Below, piece after piece: positions 19,201 through 28,159 of a stretch of DNA of 64,000 nucleotides. The stretch is from Chitinophagales bacterium. Lineage in GTDB: Bacteria; Bacteroidota; Bacteroidia; Chitinophagales; JADJOU01. Both the position numbers and the translations under genes were made by a program. Every line of letters begins with the position of its first letter. Within the stretch, counting starts at the first letter, position 1. Under the pieces are notes generated by a model. The model did no database searches. It saw nothing but the letters and a program-made list of their open reading frames with translations, and had not been told where the DNA came from. Where the stretch lies: contig JAEUUY010000008.1 in assembly GCA_016787225.1 (NCBI GenBank), positions 62,001-126,000 of the forward strand, given 5' to 3'.

Positions 19201-22200
19201 TATTGGTTACCGATACGCATACGTGGTATAAAATAGTAGCTACCTGTCAGTATGATGGCAAAACTTACCACTCAGATTCTTTATTAGTAAATGGTACGCA
19301 TTCTGTACCTTATTGTGAAGATTGGGAAGGTGTAGGTAATATCCAGAATCAGCAAAGCCCTATGCCAGCTCAAAATTCAGGTGAGATATCTGGTAGAGTG
19401 CCTTCCTTTGCTTATTGTCCTACTTGCTGGGCTGCCTTCCCGCAGTTTACACCGACCAACCCTCAACCGAATCCTCAAAATCTTCATAGTTTGACCCTTC
19501 CTATTCGAAATCCGCCTCCAGGACCTCCTGCACCTCCACAATTGAGCCCTGATGCTGGATATAATGGTAATAATGTCGTCATGACATCTGCCTTGGCACC
19601 TACTACGAATAGGAAAGTATTGGTCATGCCTGCTGTTAGATTATATAAAGGTAGAGGCTATCGAATCTCGATGCGATGGACGGATAATAGAACTTCGACA
19701 CAAAACCCGTGGGGAAGTGTAAATCAAGACTTGGACAGTTTGTACTTAACCGCCGTCAAAGGTAATGAATCGGGTAAGGTGATTGATAGTTTCCCTCGTT
19801 CTAAAATGGTACCAAACAGTTTGCACCTCAATCTTCAGTCGAATATTCTAGAAAATGGACCAGCAAAATACCGAACATACTGGGTAGATTATACACCGAA
19901 TGATACGGGTACTTATTTCTTTGGTATTGTTATTGTACCTGGTCCGTTGAATAATGGAGCTTATCGCTTTGTTATGGATTACTTCTGTATAGACACTATT
20001 CCTATGGATGACTGTAGTGAAATACCTAAGTTTAGAGATCCACTTCGAGTCCGTGTAAACCCTGATGGCAAAACATGGCTACCAGGAGATACTGAAATAT
20101 CTCCTGCTGGTGTGCAGTGGTGTGTGGGTAACCGTGTCAACCTAGAATTGGATTTCGGACTGGGTGCAGATAATGCATGGAAGTATGGATGGAAACATAT
20201 TTGGTTAAGAACATTAATGGATTACAATCTTCCACCAGCGAATGGAAACCCATGGCATCCTAGCATAGTTTGGACAAAGGTAGATTCTACCAATGGTATT
20301 AATTATTTATTGACCAATAAATTTCAAGATTATGCACTTATTTTATCGAATAGCTGTAGCACAAAGTTTGACACCATAGGTCCTTTTAAAGTGCGAGCAT
20401 TTCGTGGTACCGAGTCTTGTGTAGTAGGTTTAAGAGAGACTTTTTTAAATGAACAGTTTAATTTTGCTGCTGTACTTCCACAGTGCTGGGATGTATATCC
20501 TCAGTGTCGAGTCAAAATATTAGATGATGCTGGTGTGGGTAATGAATTCCGTCAAAAATCTAAATTGGATAAGAACTATCTAGATATGGATTTCATCTCT
20601 CCTGCCACGGGTACCTGTCCTATGCCTACAGTACAAACCTTCGTTCCACCGGGTTATGGTGTCACGGGTGGTGTTACTTATAGATTTTCATTCTGGTATA
20701 AAGACAATGGTATCAGTGTGCCTATTGATTCTATCGTAGCAGGTTATTCCTTCTTGAGACCTACTGATGTTTATCAGGTTCGCTTATTGAATAGAGTGAA
20801 TAATGACGTCGTGAAAAATTCTAGAACGAATAAATGGAGATACTATACCACAGAGGTAACTCCTGCGGTAGATACCGCTATTCACTTCAAGGTTAAGACG
20901 TTTAATTTAGGTAATAAGCGTATTTATAGAACCATGTTCGATGATTTATTATTTAAACCTAAGCAGAATATAGATGCCTTGGTCATAGCAATAGATTCAC
21001 CAGAATATGCATGTGATTTAACTGCCAATACCACCGTAAAGGTAACGGTAATGAATATTGGTAATAGTAGTATAACAAATCTGCCAATAAAAGTACAAGC
21101 AGGAACAGCTACGCCTACTAGTTTTACTGTTTCAGGTACTTTAGCATCGAATGAGACCAGAACAGTATTGGTGCCTAATGTAGATTTGTCAACTGTAGGG
21201 ACGAATATAGTCAAAGCATGGACAGAGGCACCGGGAGAGCAGTTTACTTGTGATGATACCTTCTTTACAGAAATTATACATCTGGAAATGCCTAAAAAAC
21301 CAACAGATACTATAGATTCAGTCTGTGTCTGTACTTCTCACACAATGTATGCTCCATATGCCAATGCGCGGTGGTATAAGAATGCAACTGACTTTACACC
21401 TATATTTAGTGGACCAGAATTTAAAATGGATTCTGTATGTAAGGATACCAATATCTATTATTCGATGTGGAATGGTGCAGAGTGTAATACCTATCCACCG
21501 AACTTCTCCTATGGTGCCCCGACGTATAGTGCTGCAGCTGGAGGTATAGCTTTTGATAATATTTCTAAAGATACCATACTCATAGATAGTGTCATGGTGT
21601 ACGCCAATACCTTGAGTCCTGGTCCTACTTTAAACTTGACTTTAACTCAATTTGTTGGTGGACAACAAGTTACGATTATTTCGGTAAATGCGCCAGGAAT
21701 TACTAAGTTAGGTAGACAGTGGATTCCTGTGAAAATTAAAGTACCCCCAGGAACCGATTATAAACTACGATATGGTGGTGGTGCATCTCTAGCACAACTA
21801 CCTGGATTTATATTCTTAGGTGCGGGTTGCGTGACTATGGATATTAATTTCTACGGAGATGAGAATTATCCTACTGCTGCTACTGCTTATAAGTACTTCT
21901 TTAATTGGAAATTAATAAGATTAGGTTGCGAATCGGAGCGCGTCAAAAAAGACATCAAGATTGTTCCTTCACCTAAATTTCAGTTAAAGGATACCGCACG
22001 AGTTTGTTCGCGTCCTATTTTCCAATTCTGTGGTCCAGCAGCGCCTGTAGGTGATGTATACCGCTATAAGTGGGCATCTGCAGATCCTAATGATACGAAT
22101 CAATGCAAACCAGCTACGGCTACTGGTTGGTTTAAGTTGACCGTAACAAATTCCTTTGGTTGTGAAGAAAAGGACAGTACTCAAACAATAGTAGACCCAT

Positions 22201-23849
22201 CCCCTGAGTTTACTTTGGGAGCAGATACTAGTTTCTGTCGCTTCACCCCTCACACACTTTCTACTGGTCTCAGCCCAGCGAATAATGTGGTGACATGGAG
22301 TGATAATCAGGCTGGAGTTAGTATTAGTATCTTGAATCCTGGTACTTATATTGCTACTGCTTATAATACTCAAAACTTCTGTACGGCTAAGGATACTATT
22401 AATGTGATACGGCATGAATTGCCTGTATTTTCTCTAGGAAATGATCGTGTATTCTGTGGCGGCACTGCTGATTTACAAGCATTAGCGACGAATATGCCAT
22501 CAAACCTTACTTACACATGGGGTGGTCCAGCACCAGTTCCAGTCATTAATAAGTCTGGGAAGTATTGGGCGACTGGGTTTGATCCTGTTACAAAGTGCAG
22601 AAGTACAGATACGGTTCAAGCTAACCTACAACCAAAACCTACGTTTGATTTAGGTCCTAATGTATTGGCTTGTGGCAGTAGCTATACGATAAATGGACCC
22701 ACTGGAAACCTCTTCTACAAATGGAGTACTACCGCTACGACTAGATCTATAGCCGTATCAGCACCTGGCATGTACTATTTGACGGTGACGGATAAGACAT
22801 TCGGCTGTGATTTTGTAGATTCGGTTCAGATAGGATTTAAAGTAGTTCCTGTATTTGATTTAGGAGCTGATGTTGTCAAATGTGATATTACTCACTTACT
22901 CACAGGACCTACACCACCTGCTGGTGATACCTATACTTATTCTTGGAAAAAACCTGATGGTAGTTTGGCTACTGGTTCTACCTTTATTGCTGACAAGTCA
23001 GGAGTTTACTATCTCACCGTAGATAATGCATGCTATAACTTCCGAGATAGTATTCGTATTACGCTGAAAGTACGTCCAACCGAGGCTATAGATTTATTAA
23101 AAGATACGTTTGGTTGTAAAAAAGTAAATTTACAGGCTACATCCACGACTACGTATACCAATCTTACATGGACTGGACCTGCTGGGTCTGCAGTGACAGG
23201 TTCTAAAGCAAATATGGTCTTAGCCGATAAGACGGGTACATATTCCGTGTCATTAACCAATGAATGTGGTTCGGCTACGAAAGCAGCTTATGTTCGCATT
23301 GATGACCTGCCTGTGGCTGACTTTAGGGTCGAGTATATTGACTCTCTTGGTGGCGATACGTGTATGTCCATAGTGTTGAAAAATGATTCTAGAAATGCAA
23401 TTACCTATCTGTGGTCATTTGGAGACGGTAAAACTTCTTCTATTGAGAACCCATTACATGTCTACGAACAGGAGGGTAGTTTCTTAGTCACGCTTAAAGC
23501 TTATAATTCTTGTGGATTCTCGTCTAAAACGGTTGCGATCAAGAAACGAAGCTACAGATGCTCTACCTTAGGTATTGCCGGTCAAGATTTCAAAGCTTCA
23601 GATATTTACATTTATCCTAACCCTGCACGAGATCAAACACAAATTTTAGGTGTAGGTCTGCCTAATGGAAGTTATCGATTGTCTATTAGAAACATATTGG
23701 GTCAGTTAGTATTTAATGATGATATCAAAGTGATAGGTAATGAAGTGAATGTCAAATTAGAAACGGCTAAGTTTTCTAATGGTGAATATCTCATTGAGTT
23801 GTCGAACGATTATGAATCGATAGTGAGAAAACTACAGGTTGTAAAGTAA
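16263..23849 (+). CDS. Giant T9SS-secreted surface protein (2528 aa)
   Basis: A 2528-residue exported protein. The ATG at 16263 is preferred to the in-frame TTG six bases before it because it begins the signal peptide (MKKILNLTKRIALVLTLVM). The N-terminal third has repeats with paired Cys and YxW patterns. Two or three MAM/jelly-roll-like modules follow (GRVYRFSFWHRE-type strands: GKVYRFSFWHRE, GRGYRISMRWTD, GVTYRFSFWYKD). The last 600 residues hold LGxDxxxC Ig-like repeats as in the upstream protein, a PKD domain (YLWSFGDGKTSSIENPLHVY) and a T9SS type A sorting domain (IYIYPNPARD to VRKLQVVK). The ligand is unknown. A strong terminator follows. Confidence 0.88.
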   Translation: MKKILNLTKRIALVLTLVMLYQSTDACPNRGNIRVDTSRCDIGRAKLWLVNHTTTAGTQYFWQSSNDGGLSWGTMSTNSGRDTQLVNTILGRMYRCLSVCPSGNTYSDTIMLFLQNRTITVDQIFCSATAGGNDSLLLKAAPPNAITDTAFSKYFKWQVSATNGLLWNDIGGNSSTLKVAFTPNVLQYRAYVSFCKLTGPPSGYPTAAPSFVQPVSIGLNNIGLTISNKDCVNDTARLSLTNLDNSLRNFLKYRWSDSNQVSGVFSFMGKTDSFINVKVDNVNRFYRSSVKLCTSPHQSKDSVYTNTYAMWVKLGAISPVLNCAAEVVELDYTNRNLTRKSVHVSWTRSQNDSITHSSFTDPADSIKYSFSLTNGTNNFYKLYSKFCNTSTNVLDSTFNINVKLKIDTGQLKGSFQTCTNDSVYMRLLNYKDSSNFPLVKKWMVLKNGSSFWEDYNQAPLTDTTIVFRMNNGLNSYRKSVALCADKYARKWSSTVASTFLPYQAVFNATCTGSMTINVLNDTVKIVDYTGTIPRSNSTFAYQWLRSTNKVSSTIVAGANSANLTITQADRRAFFRRLTRICSANTFSDTTNWSNTTVGNPTAQNGRAIVVDQICLNETVRLCLDNYLPLTTDTPTFVWQYSPDDITWTNMNTNNSNDTCITAVVGADFQYFRRLTYWCPSGRVDSSVSTPLVYIKNLPWFESFTAQQQFGRDILFNCWRASSPVCNTYNPVYAGGQIWSRASGGKSDKFMSNWGPAPVDPKMPPGRRNDMKLITPAFDLKRGKVYRFSFWHRETTANICWDSLYVTWGTKPTPCDMTNKFGEQLTKFSFDQYNKFWSDFTPPDDGIYYFAINLRESSPTTGEVGFDEIGLKEVESCAGKDPVKGSTFAPSRIIDRSEEPSAANTYDKSNVTHQYCLHDTIMLSYQEANYNSNFDYHGMTYQFWKKRSDIDWKVEDTFFRPVPSDTLCHITNRSNYHVMNVLVTDTHTWYKIVATCQYDGKTYHSDSLLVNGTHSVPYCEDWEGVGNIQNQQSPMPAQNSGEISGRVPSFAYCPTCWAAFPQFTPTNPQPNPQNLHSLTLPIRNPPPGPPAPPQLSPDAGYNGNNVVMTSALAPTTNRKVLVMPAVRLYKGRGYRISMRWTDNRTSTQNPWGSVNQDLDSLYLTAVKGNESGKVIDSFPRSKMVPNSLHLNLQSNILENGPAKYRTYWVDYTPNDTGTYFFGIVIVPGPLNNGAYRFVMDYFCIDTIPMDDCSEIPKFRDPLRVRVNPDGKTWLPGDTEISPAGVQWCVGNRVNLELDFGLGADNAWKYGWKHIWLRTLMDYNLPPANGNPWHPSIVWTKVDSTNGINYLLTNKFQDYALILSNSCSTKFDTIGPFKVRAFRGTESCVVGLRETFLNEQFNFAAVLPQCWDVYPQCRVKILDDAGVGNEFRQKSKLDKNYLDMDFISPATGTCPMPTVQTFVPPGYGVTGGVTYRFSFWYKDNGISVPIDSIVAGYSFLRPTDVYQVRLLNRVNNDVVKNSRTNKWRYYTTEVTPAVDTAIHFKVKTFNLGNKRIYRTMFDDLLFKPKQNIDALVIAIDSPEYACDLTANTTVKVTVMNIGNSSITNLPIKVQAGTATPTSFTVSGTLASNETRTVLVPNVDLSTVGTNIVKAWTEAPGEQFTCDDTFFTEIIHLEMPKKPTDTIDSVCVCTSHTMYAPYANARWYKNATDFTPIFSGPEFKMDSVCKDTNIYYSMWNGAECNTYPPNFSYGAPTYSAAAGGIAFDNISKDTILIDSVMVYANTLSPGPTLNLTLTQFVGGQQVTIISVNAPGITKLGRQWIPVKIKVPPGTDYKLRYGGGASLAQLPGFIFLGAGCVTMDINFYGDENYPTAATAYKYFFNWKLIRLGCESERVKKDIKIVPSPKFQLKDTARVCSRPIFQFCGPAAPVGDVYRYKWASADPNDTNQCKPATATGWFKLTVTNSFGCEEKDSTQTIVDPSPEFTLGADTSFCRFTPHTLSTGLSPANNVVTWSDNQAGVSISILNPGTYIATAYNTQNFCTAKDTINVIRHELPVFSLGNDRVFCGGTADLQALATNMPSNLTYTWGGPAPVPVINKSGKYWATGFDPVTKCRSTDTVQANLQPKPTFDLGPNVLACGSSYTINGPTGNLFYKWSTTATTRSIAVSAPGMYYLTVTDKTFGCDFVDSVQIGFKVVPVFDLGADVVKCDITHLLTGPTPPAGDTYTYSWKKPDGSLATGSTFIADKSGVYYLTVDNACYNFRDSIRITLKVRPTEAIDLLKDTFGCKKVNLQATSTTTYTNLTWTGPAGSAVTGSKANMVLADKTGTYSVSLTNECGSATKAAYVRIDDLPVADFRVEYIDSLGGDTCMSIVLKNDSRNAITYLWSFGDGKTSSIENPLHVYEQEGSFLVTLKAYNSCGFSSKTVAIKKRSYRCSTLGIAGQDFKASDIYIYPNPARDQTQILGVGLPNGSYRLSIRNILGQLVFNDDIKVIGNEVNVKLETAKFSNGEYLIELSNDYESIVRKLQVVK

Positions 23850-23872
23850 TCATCAATCAATTTTAAAAAGAG

Positions 23873-23903
23873 AACGGCTACTTATATTTGGTAGCCGTTT
23901 TTT
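23873..23903 (+). terminator. Rho-independent terminator after the giant secreted-protein pair
   Basis: The stem AACGGCTAC/GTAGCCGTT (one base offset) with loop TTATATTTG is followed directly by TTTTTT. Confidence 0.85.
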
Positions 23904-23920
23904 ATTAAAAGAAAATGGAA

Positions 23921-24065
23921 TCTGATACCAATAGCGGTTTTAAAATGGTTCAACCCATTTTAAAACCTTGCTATGGTAAGTGCCGTAGCTGTATTTGTTT
24001 AGTGCAATGAGCCATGCGATATTAGACTATTACTAATACGCTTACGGTATTAGTAATAGTCTAAT
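23921..24065. repeat. Palindromic dispersed repeat, copy A
   Basis: About 130 bp are nearly identical to 34601-34730. It holds two hairpins. The first folds ACCAATAGCGGTTTTAAAA against TTTTAAAACCTTGCTATGGT around GGTTCAACC. The second has perfect 19-bp arms ATTAGACTATTACTAATAC (24021-24039) and its complement (24047-24065) with a 7-nt loop. No open frame is present. It looks like a non-coding MITE- or REP-like element. Confidence 0.8.
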
Positions 24066-24164
24066 GAAAATTGGAAAGAGGCAAGACAAAGAGAAATATT
24101 TTTTAAATCAACTCAAGGTAAAAATTGGCTAAAAGAAAATGGAATCTTAAACTAAATAATTTTC

Positions 24165-24172
24165 TATATTTG
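24165..24172 (+). promoter_or_regulatory. -7 box TATATTTG upstream of tRNA-Leu
   Basis: Matches TAnnTTTG and lies 41 bp before the tRNA. The following GCACTCC resembles the tRNA-His array promoter (GCGCTCC). Confidence 0.65.
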
Positions 24173-24213
24173 CACTCCAATATTTAAGTACCTGCCGTAG
24201 GCAAGGCAAGCCT

Positions 24214-24297
24214 GCCCGTGTGGCGGAATTGGTAGACGCGCTAGACTCAAAATCTGGTTTTCGCAAGGAAGTGCTGGTTCGATTCCAGTCGCGGGTA
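24214..24297 (+). tRNA. tRNA-Leu (CAA)
   Basis: A class II tRNA of 84 nt: acceptor GCCCGTG/CGCGGGT, D-arm with GGTAGACGCG, anticodon loop CTCAAAA (anticodon CAA), a long variable arm (TTTTCGCAAGGAAGT region) and T-loop GGTTCGATTCC. CCA is not encoded. A GC-rich imperfect hairpin (24191-24213) lies in the 5' leader right before it. Confidence 0.96.
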
Positions 24298-24303
24298 CAA
24301 CTA

Positions 24304-24332
24304 AAGCCTTCTCAAATCGAGAAGGCTTTTTT
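24304..24332 (+). terminator. Terminator after tRNA-Leu
   Basis: AAGCCTTCTC pairs with GAGAAGGCTT around a 5-nt loop and is followed by a T-run. Confidence 0.85.
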
Positions 24333-24412
24333 GTGTTCGTTTTTGTATTCACTTAAAGGTGAAATGTTATGATTAAATAAGGCTAAAAATTGGGATAAAC
24401 ATAACTTTGTAT

Positions 24413-25579
24413 ATGCTTTCGCAATATTTGGAAATGCCTGACTTGGCTTATATCAGTGATGAGAAAAACTATCATCAGTATGAGATTGGCTATCATGTAA
24501 AGTTTTTAGAAGACGATATCTATGACTTTACTGACTATGACATAGCTATACTAGGTGTAAAAGAAGCTAGAGCTGCTGGATTTAAGAATCTTAGTTGCGA
24601 CATGGCTCCAGATGAGATCCGTAAAGATTTTTATAGATTAAATATTACGAATCCTATGCCTAAATTGCTAGATTTAGGAAATATATTGGACGCAGAAGAA
24701 GTCAATGATACTTATGACAAGTTGGAGGCCGTTTTAAGTTATATTTATAAGAACAATATACCAGTTATTATCATCGGAGGTAGTCAAGATTTGACGATAT
24801 CTCAATTTACGAGTTTGAGCAGCATCATTGAAGAAGCCTCTGTGGCTATAGTAGATGAACGAATAGACTTGCTAAAATCGCAAGAAACGATAACTTCTGA
24901 TGGTTTTATACAGCATTTGTTGGCTAGTAGTCATCCTCAGTTGTTTCATTTGACTATGTTTGGCTATCAGTCATATTTTACGAATTATAATGTACTAGAT
25001 GTCATCGATTCTATGTCGTATGAGTCTATACGACTAGGCCAACTGAGATACGCCATACCACAATGGGGTCATATATTTCAAATGGCAGATATGGTAAGTA
25101 TAGATATCTCAGCAGTAAAACAAAGTGATGCACCTGGTAGGAGCATGCAGTCACCGAATGGTTTTCAATCAGATGAGCTATGTCAAATCACAAGGTTATG
25201 TGGTATGAGTACCAAAGTGAAATCTATCGCTATTTATGAAGTCAATCCTCAATTTGATATTAGACATTTGACAACCCAAATGGTTGCTCATAGTCTTTGG
25301 TATTTTCTAGAAGGATTTACTTATCGTACGGATGAATCACCTGAAATAGCTGACCAGTTTGACAATTTTAACGTATTTATGATTGAGCATTCCGAATTTG
25401 AGTCTAAACCGTTTCACTTCTGGCAGAGTAAATTGTCCGGAAACTGGTGGGTAGAATTGCCCCTCGGAGAAAGTGCCCAGGATCGTTTTTTCCCATGCAG
25501 CAAAGCAGACTACGAGTCTAGTGCTCATGGAGAAATGTCCAAATGGGTATTCAACCTAGTAGCAAAGAAAATGTCATAA
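24413..25579 (+). CDS. Arginase/formimidoylglutamase-fold protein
   Basis: A 388-residue protein of the ureohydrolase (arginase) fold. The usual metal-binding motifs are recognisable but altered. GGSQDLT stands where GGDHS is usual, VDERIDL stands for the DAHxD motif (its His is replaced), and SIDISAVKQSDAPG stands for SxDxDxxDP. Several Bacteroidota homologues annotated as formimidoylglutamase share this style, so a role in histidine breakdown is possible but unproven, and no hut genes are nearby. The ATG at 24413 is 3 nt after a -7 box (TAACTTTG at 24402-24409), so either the mRNA is leaderless or the start is the ATG at 24434. Confidence 0.75.
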   Translation: MLSQYLEMPDLAYISDEKNYHQYEIGYHVKFLEDDIYDFTDYDIAILGVKEARAAGFKNLSCDMAPDEIRKDFYRLNITNPMPKLLDLGNILDAEEVNDTYDKLEAVLSYIYKNNIPVIIIGGSQDLTISQFTSLSSIIEEASVAIVDERIDLLKSQETITSDGFIQHLLASSHPQLFHLTMFGYQSYFTNYNVLDVIDSMSYESIRLGQLRYAIPQWGHIFQMADMVSIDISAVKQSDAPGRSMQSPNGFQSDELCQITRLCGMSTKVKSIAIYEVNPQFDIRHLTTQMVAHSLWYFLEGFTYRTDESPEIADQFDNFNVFMIEHSEFESKPFHFWQSKLSGNWWVELPLGESAQDRFFPCSKADYESSAHGEMSKWVFNLVAKKMS

Positions 25580-25694
25580 TCATTTTATTCTTTTTAGAGT
25601 ATATACTTCTGTGAAAGATGTTAGATTTGCAGAGGATTAGACAGAGGTATACTTAAGTCCATCTGTTACCATTTTTTATTGAAAAAAATATTTT

Positions 25695-28148
25695 GTGAGA
25701 GAATTTTCAAATAATTTTTATTTAAACGAGAACTTGTTTTTCGGACATCTAGGAGAGTTGCTGATTATACTAGCATTTGTATCCGCATTGTTTACTTTTT
25801 TGCTAGGTATGAAGTATTATTTAAGCAAGGAAAGGTTTGAGACAGACTTGAGACAAGTTCGCATATTTTTTTGGATTCACTTAATTTCTGTCTTAGGGAT
25901 TTTCTTCCTTTTAATCTTTTTATTCAAAGGACAATATTTTGAATATCATTATGTATGGAGACATTCTTCGAAAGATTTGCCGTGGTATTATATCCTCTCC
26001 GCTATGTGGGAAGGGCAGGAGGGTAGTTTCATCCTATGGCTGCTGTGGCAGGCAATATTGGGCTATTTTTTAATGAGAAAAACAACTGAAATTAAGGTCG
26101 GTGCGCTTGCGATACTTATGTTTATTCAGGTTTTACTTCTTACTATGATATTAGGAGTTGATGTTTTTGGAAAGTTAATAGGTATGAATCCTTTCATTTT
26201 ATTGCGCGATGAAATGAATATTCCCATACTGAGTAACCCTAATTATCTATCTTTAATAAAAGATGGAAATGGTTTAAATATTTTATTGCAGAATTATTGG
26301 ATGGTTATTCATCCTCCAGTTTTATTTCTGGGATTTGCGAGCGCATCGATTCCCTTTTCTTTTGCCTTGGCATCGCTTTTGAAAAAAGACTATATTGGCT
26401 GGACAAAAGAAGTCAATAGTTGGACCTTATTTTCAGTAGCAGCTTTGGGAGCGGGCATACTTATGGGAGGTCGCTGGGCTTATGAAGCATTGAGCTTTGG
26501 GGGCTTCTGGGCATGGGATCCGGTAGAGAATGCTAGTTTAGTGCCTTGGTTATTTTTAGTCGCAGGCTTGCATACCTTATTAATTTATAAAGCTACAGGC
26601 CATAGCCTTAAGGCAAGTTATATTTTATTGGTCTTGGGATTTGGCTTTGTATTATACTCTACCTTTCTCACACGAAGTGGCATTTTAGGGGATAGTTCAG
26701 TTCATTCGTTTACTGATTTAGGGATGACAGGTCAGCTACTCGTTTTCCTAGCCTTATTGCTTATTCCTGTATTTTTACTCCTTGCCTTTAATTGGTCTCG
26801 AATCCCCGATATCAAAGAAGAAGAACATACCAAGAGTAGAGAATTTTGGATGTTTTTAGGGGTACTTTTTATCGTAGTTTCTGCTATACAAGTAAGTTTT
26901 ACGACATCTATTCCTGTGTGGAATAAGTTGTTTGATTTTAAGGAAAAACTAGCACCACCTGTCAATGCCAATGAGCATTATAATAGTATTCAAATCTGGT
27001 TTACGACAATAGTTTGTGCTCTGATGGCTTTCTCCTTATGGCTACAATATAAAGTCACTAAAGGATTGAAAAAGATAAAGGTTTTAGGAATTGTTTTTCT
27101 CGGTTGTTTCGTAATCACAGGTGTCCATTTGTATCTATGCGATATATTGCCTTTTCAAGAGTATGTGCTTGAAGTTAAATCTTATAAATTGACTGTTAAA
27201 TTTATCTCAACGTATTTGCTCTTGTTTCTATCGAGTCTAACAATGATAGCTTGGTCTATTTATTATATTGTTTCACAATTGAGAAATTCAAACAAGCTAT
27301 ACTGGGGTGGGAGCATTGCACATATTGGCTTCGGATTGCTAGTTATAGGAGCTCTCATTTCACAATATCAGAAACAAGCTATTTCTCTTAATAAAGCCGG
27401 ATTTGATTTGGGAAAAGAATTCAGTATGGAAGAACAGTCTAGCAATACGCTATTAATGAAGAATAAGCGAGAGGCTATGGGGAAATATTGGGTAACCTAT
27501 ATAGAAAAGTCAAATGTATTCAAAGGAGAGAAGTATAAAGTATTATTTCAGTCACAAAAAGATTTATCTGACTCCTTTGTAATCTATCCAGAAGCTAAAA
27601 TTATCAAAGAAGGGGAGAACAATAGATTAAATCCAGAACCTGGGATTAAAAATTTCTGGAATAAAGATATATTTTCTCATGTAAGCTCAGTGCCTGATGA
27701 CACCGAGACCAAAGACAAGGCAAGCATAAAAAAGGTGAAGATAAAAGATACATTTTATACCGGGAATCGATTTGTAGTTTTAGACAAAGTGACCTCTAGT
27801 GAATCTAATTCAAAAGAGCATATCGAAGCGAAGGCATCGCTGAGAATATGCGAACTCAATGGTGCCGAAGAGCCTATGGAGGTTTTTTACAAACTGAGTT
27901 TGAAGAGCCGCAGCATGGAGAATCCTATAGCGATTTCTAAAGATGGTCAATTGAAAATTAACATTGCTACTATCGTGCCAGAATTGCAAGAGTTTCATTT
28001 TGCAGTTCAAGATAGTGCTGCTACGAATGATTGGATCATATTGAAAGTATTAGAATTTCCATATATACAAATACTATGGCTAGGTTGTATCTTGATGGTG
28101 ATAGGTACCCTCATGAGTATGATGTATCGAAGAAAATTTAAGAAGTAA
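25695..28148 (+). CDS. ccsA: Cytochrome c assembly protein, CcmF/CcsA family
   Basis: An 817-residue multi-pass inner-membrane protein for haem attachment to c-type cytochromes. It has about a dozen hydrophobic segments and the haem-handling tryptophan-rich motif GGFWAWDPVENASLVPW near residue 275, plus conserved membrane His residues (for example in WMVIHPPVLFLGF). A soluble periplasmic domain lies near residues 575-785, and a final membrane helix ends the protein. The start is a GTG at 25695 preceded by A-rich sequence. The layout is that of CcmF; the gene symbol used in Bacteroidota varies between ccmF and ccsA. No other ccm genes lie in the window. Confidence 0.88.
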   Translation: MREFSNNFYLNENLFFGHLGELLIILAFVSALFTFLLGMKYYLSKERFETDLRQVRIFFWIHLISVLGIFFLLIFLFKGQYFEYHYVWRHSSKDLPWYYILSAMWEGQEGSFILWLLWQAILGYFLMRKTTEIKVGALAILMFIQVLLLTMILGVDVFGKLIGMNPFILLRDEMNIPILSNPNYLSLIKDGNGLNILLQNYWMVIHPPVLFLGFASASIPFSFALASLLKKDYIGWTKEVNSWTLFSVAALGAGILMGGRWAYEALSFGGFWAWDPVENASLVPWLFLVAGLHTLLIYKATGHSLKASYILLVLGFGFVLYSTFLTRSGILGDSSVHSFTDLGMTGQLLVFLALLLIPVFLLLAFNWSRIPDIKEEEHTKSREFWMFLGVLFIVVSAIQVSFTTSIPVWNKLFDFKEKLAPPVNANEHYNSIQIWFTTIVCALMAFSLWLQYKVTKGLKKIKVLGIVFLGCFVITGVHLYLCDILPFQEYVLEVKSYKLTVKFISTYLLLFLSSLTMIAWSIYYIVSQLRNSNKLYWGGSIAHIGFGLLVIGALISQYQKQAISLNKAGFDLGKEFSMEEQSSNTLLMKNKREAMGKYWVTYIEKSNVFKGEKYKVLFQSQKDLSDSFVIYPEAKIIKEGENNRLNPEPGIKNFWNKDIFSHVSSVPDDTETKDKASIKKVKIKDTFYTGNRFVVLDKVTSSESNSKEHIEAKASLRICELNGAEEPMEVFYKLSLKSRSMENPIAISKDGQLKINIATIVPELQEFHFAVQDSAATNDWIILKVLEFPYIQILWLGCILMVIGTLMSMMYRRKFKK

Positions 28149-28159
28149 AGCTATTAGAA

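Noticed and set aside
21984-22415. Minus-strand frame of 143 codons inside the 2528-aa gene
   Set aside because: Antisense shadow of the Ig-like repeat region.
24164-24352. Minus-strand open frame of 62 codons over tRNA-Leu
   Set aside because: It is the antisense of the tRNA gene and its terminator, a well-known false gene seen over many tRNA-Leu genes.
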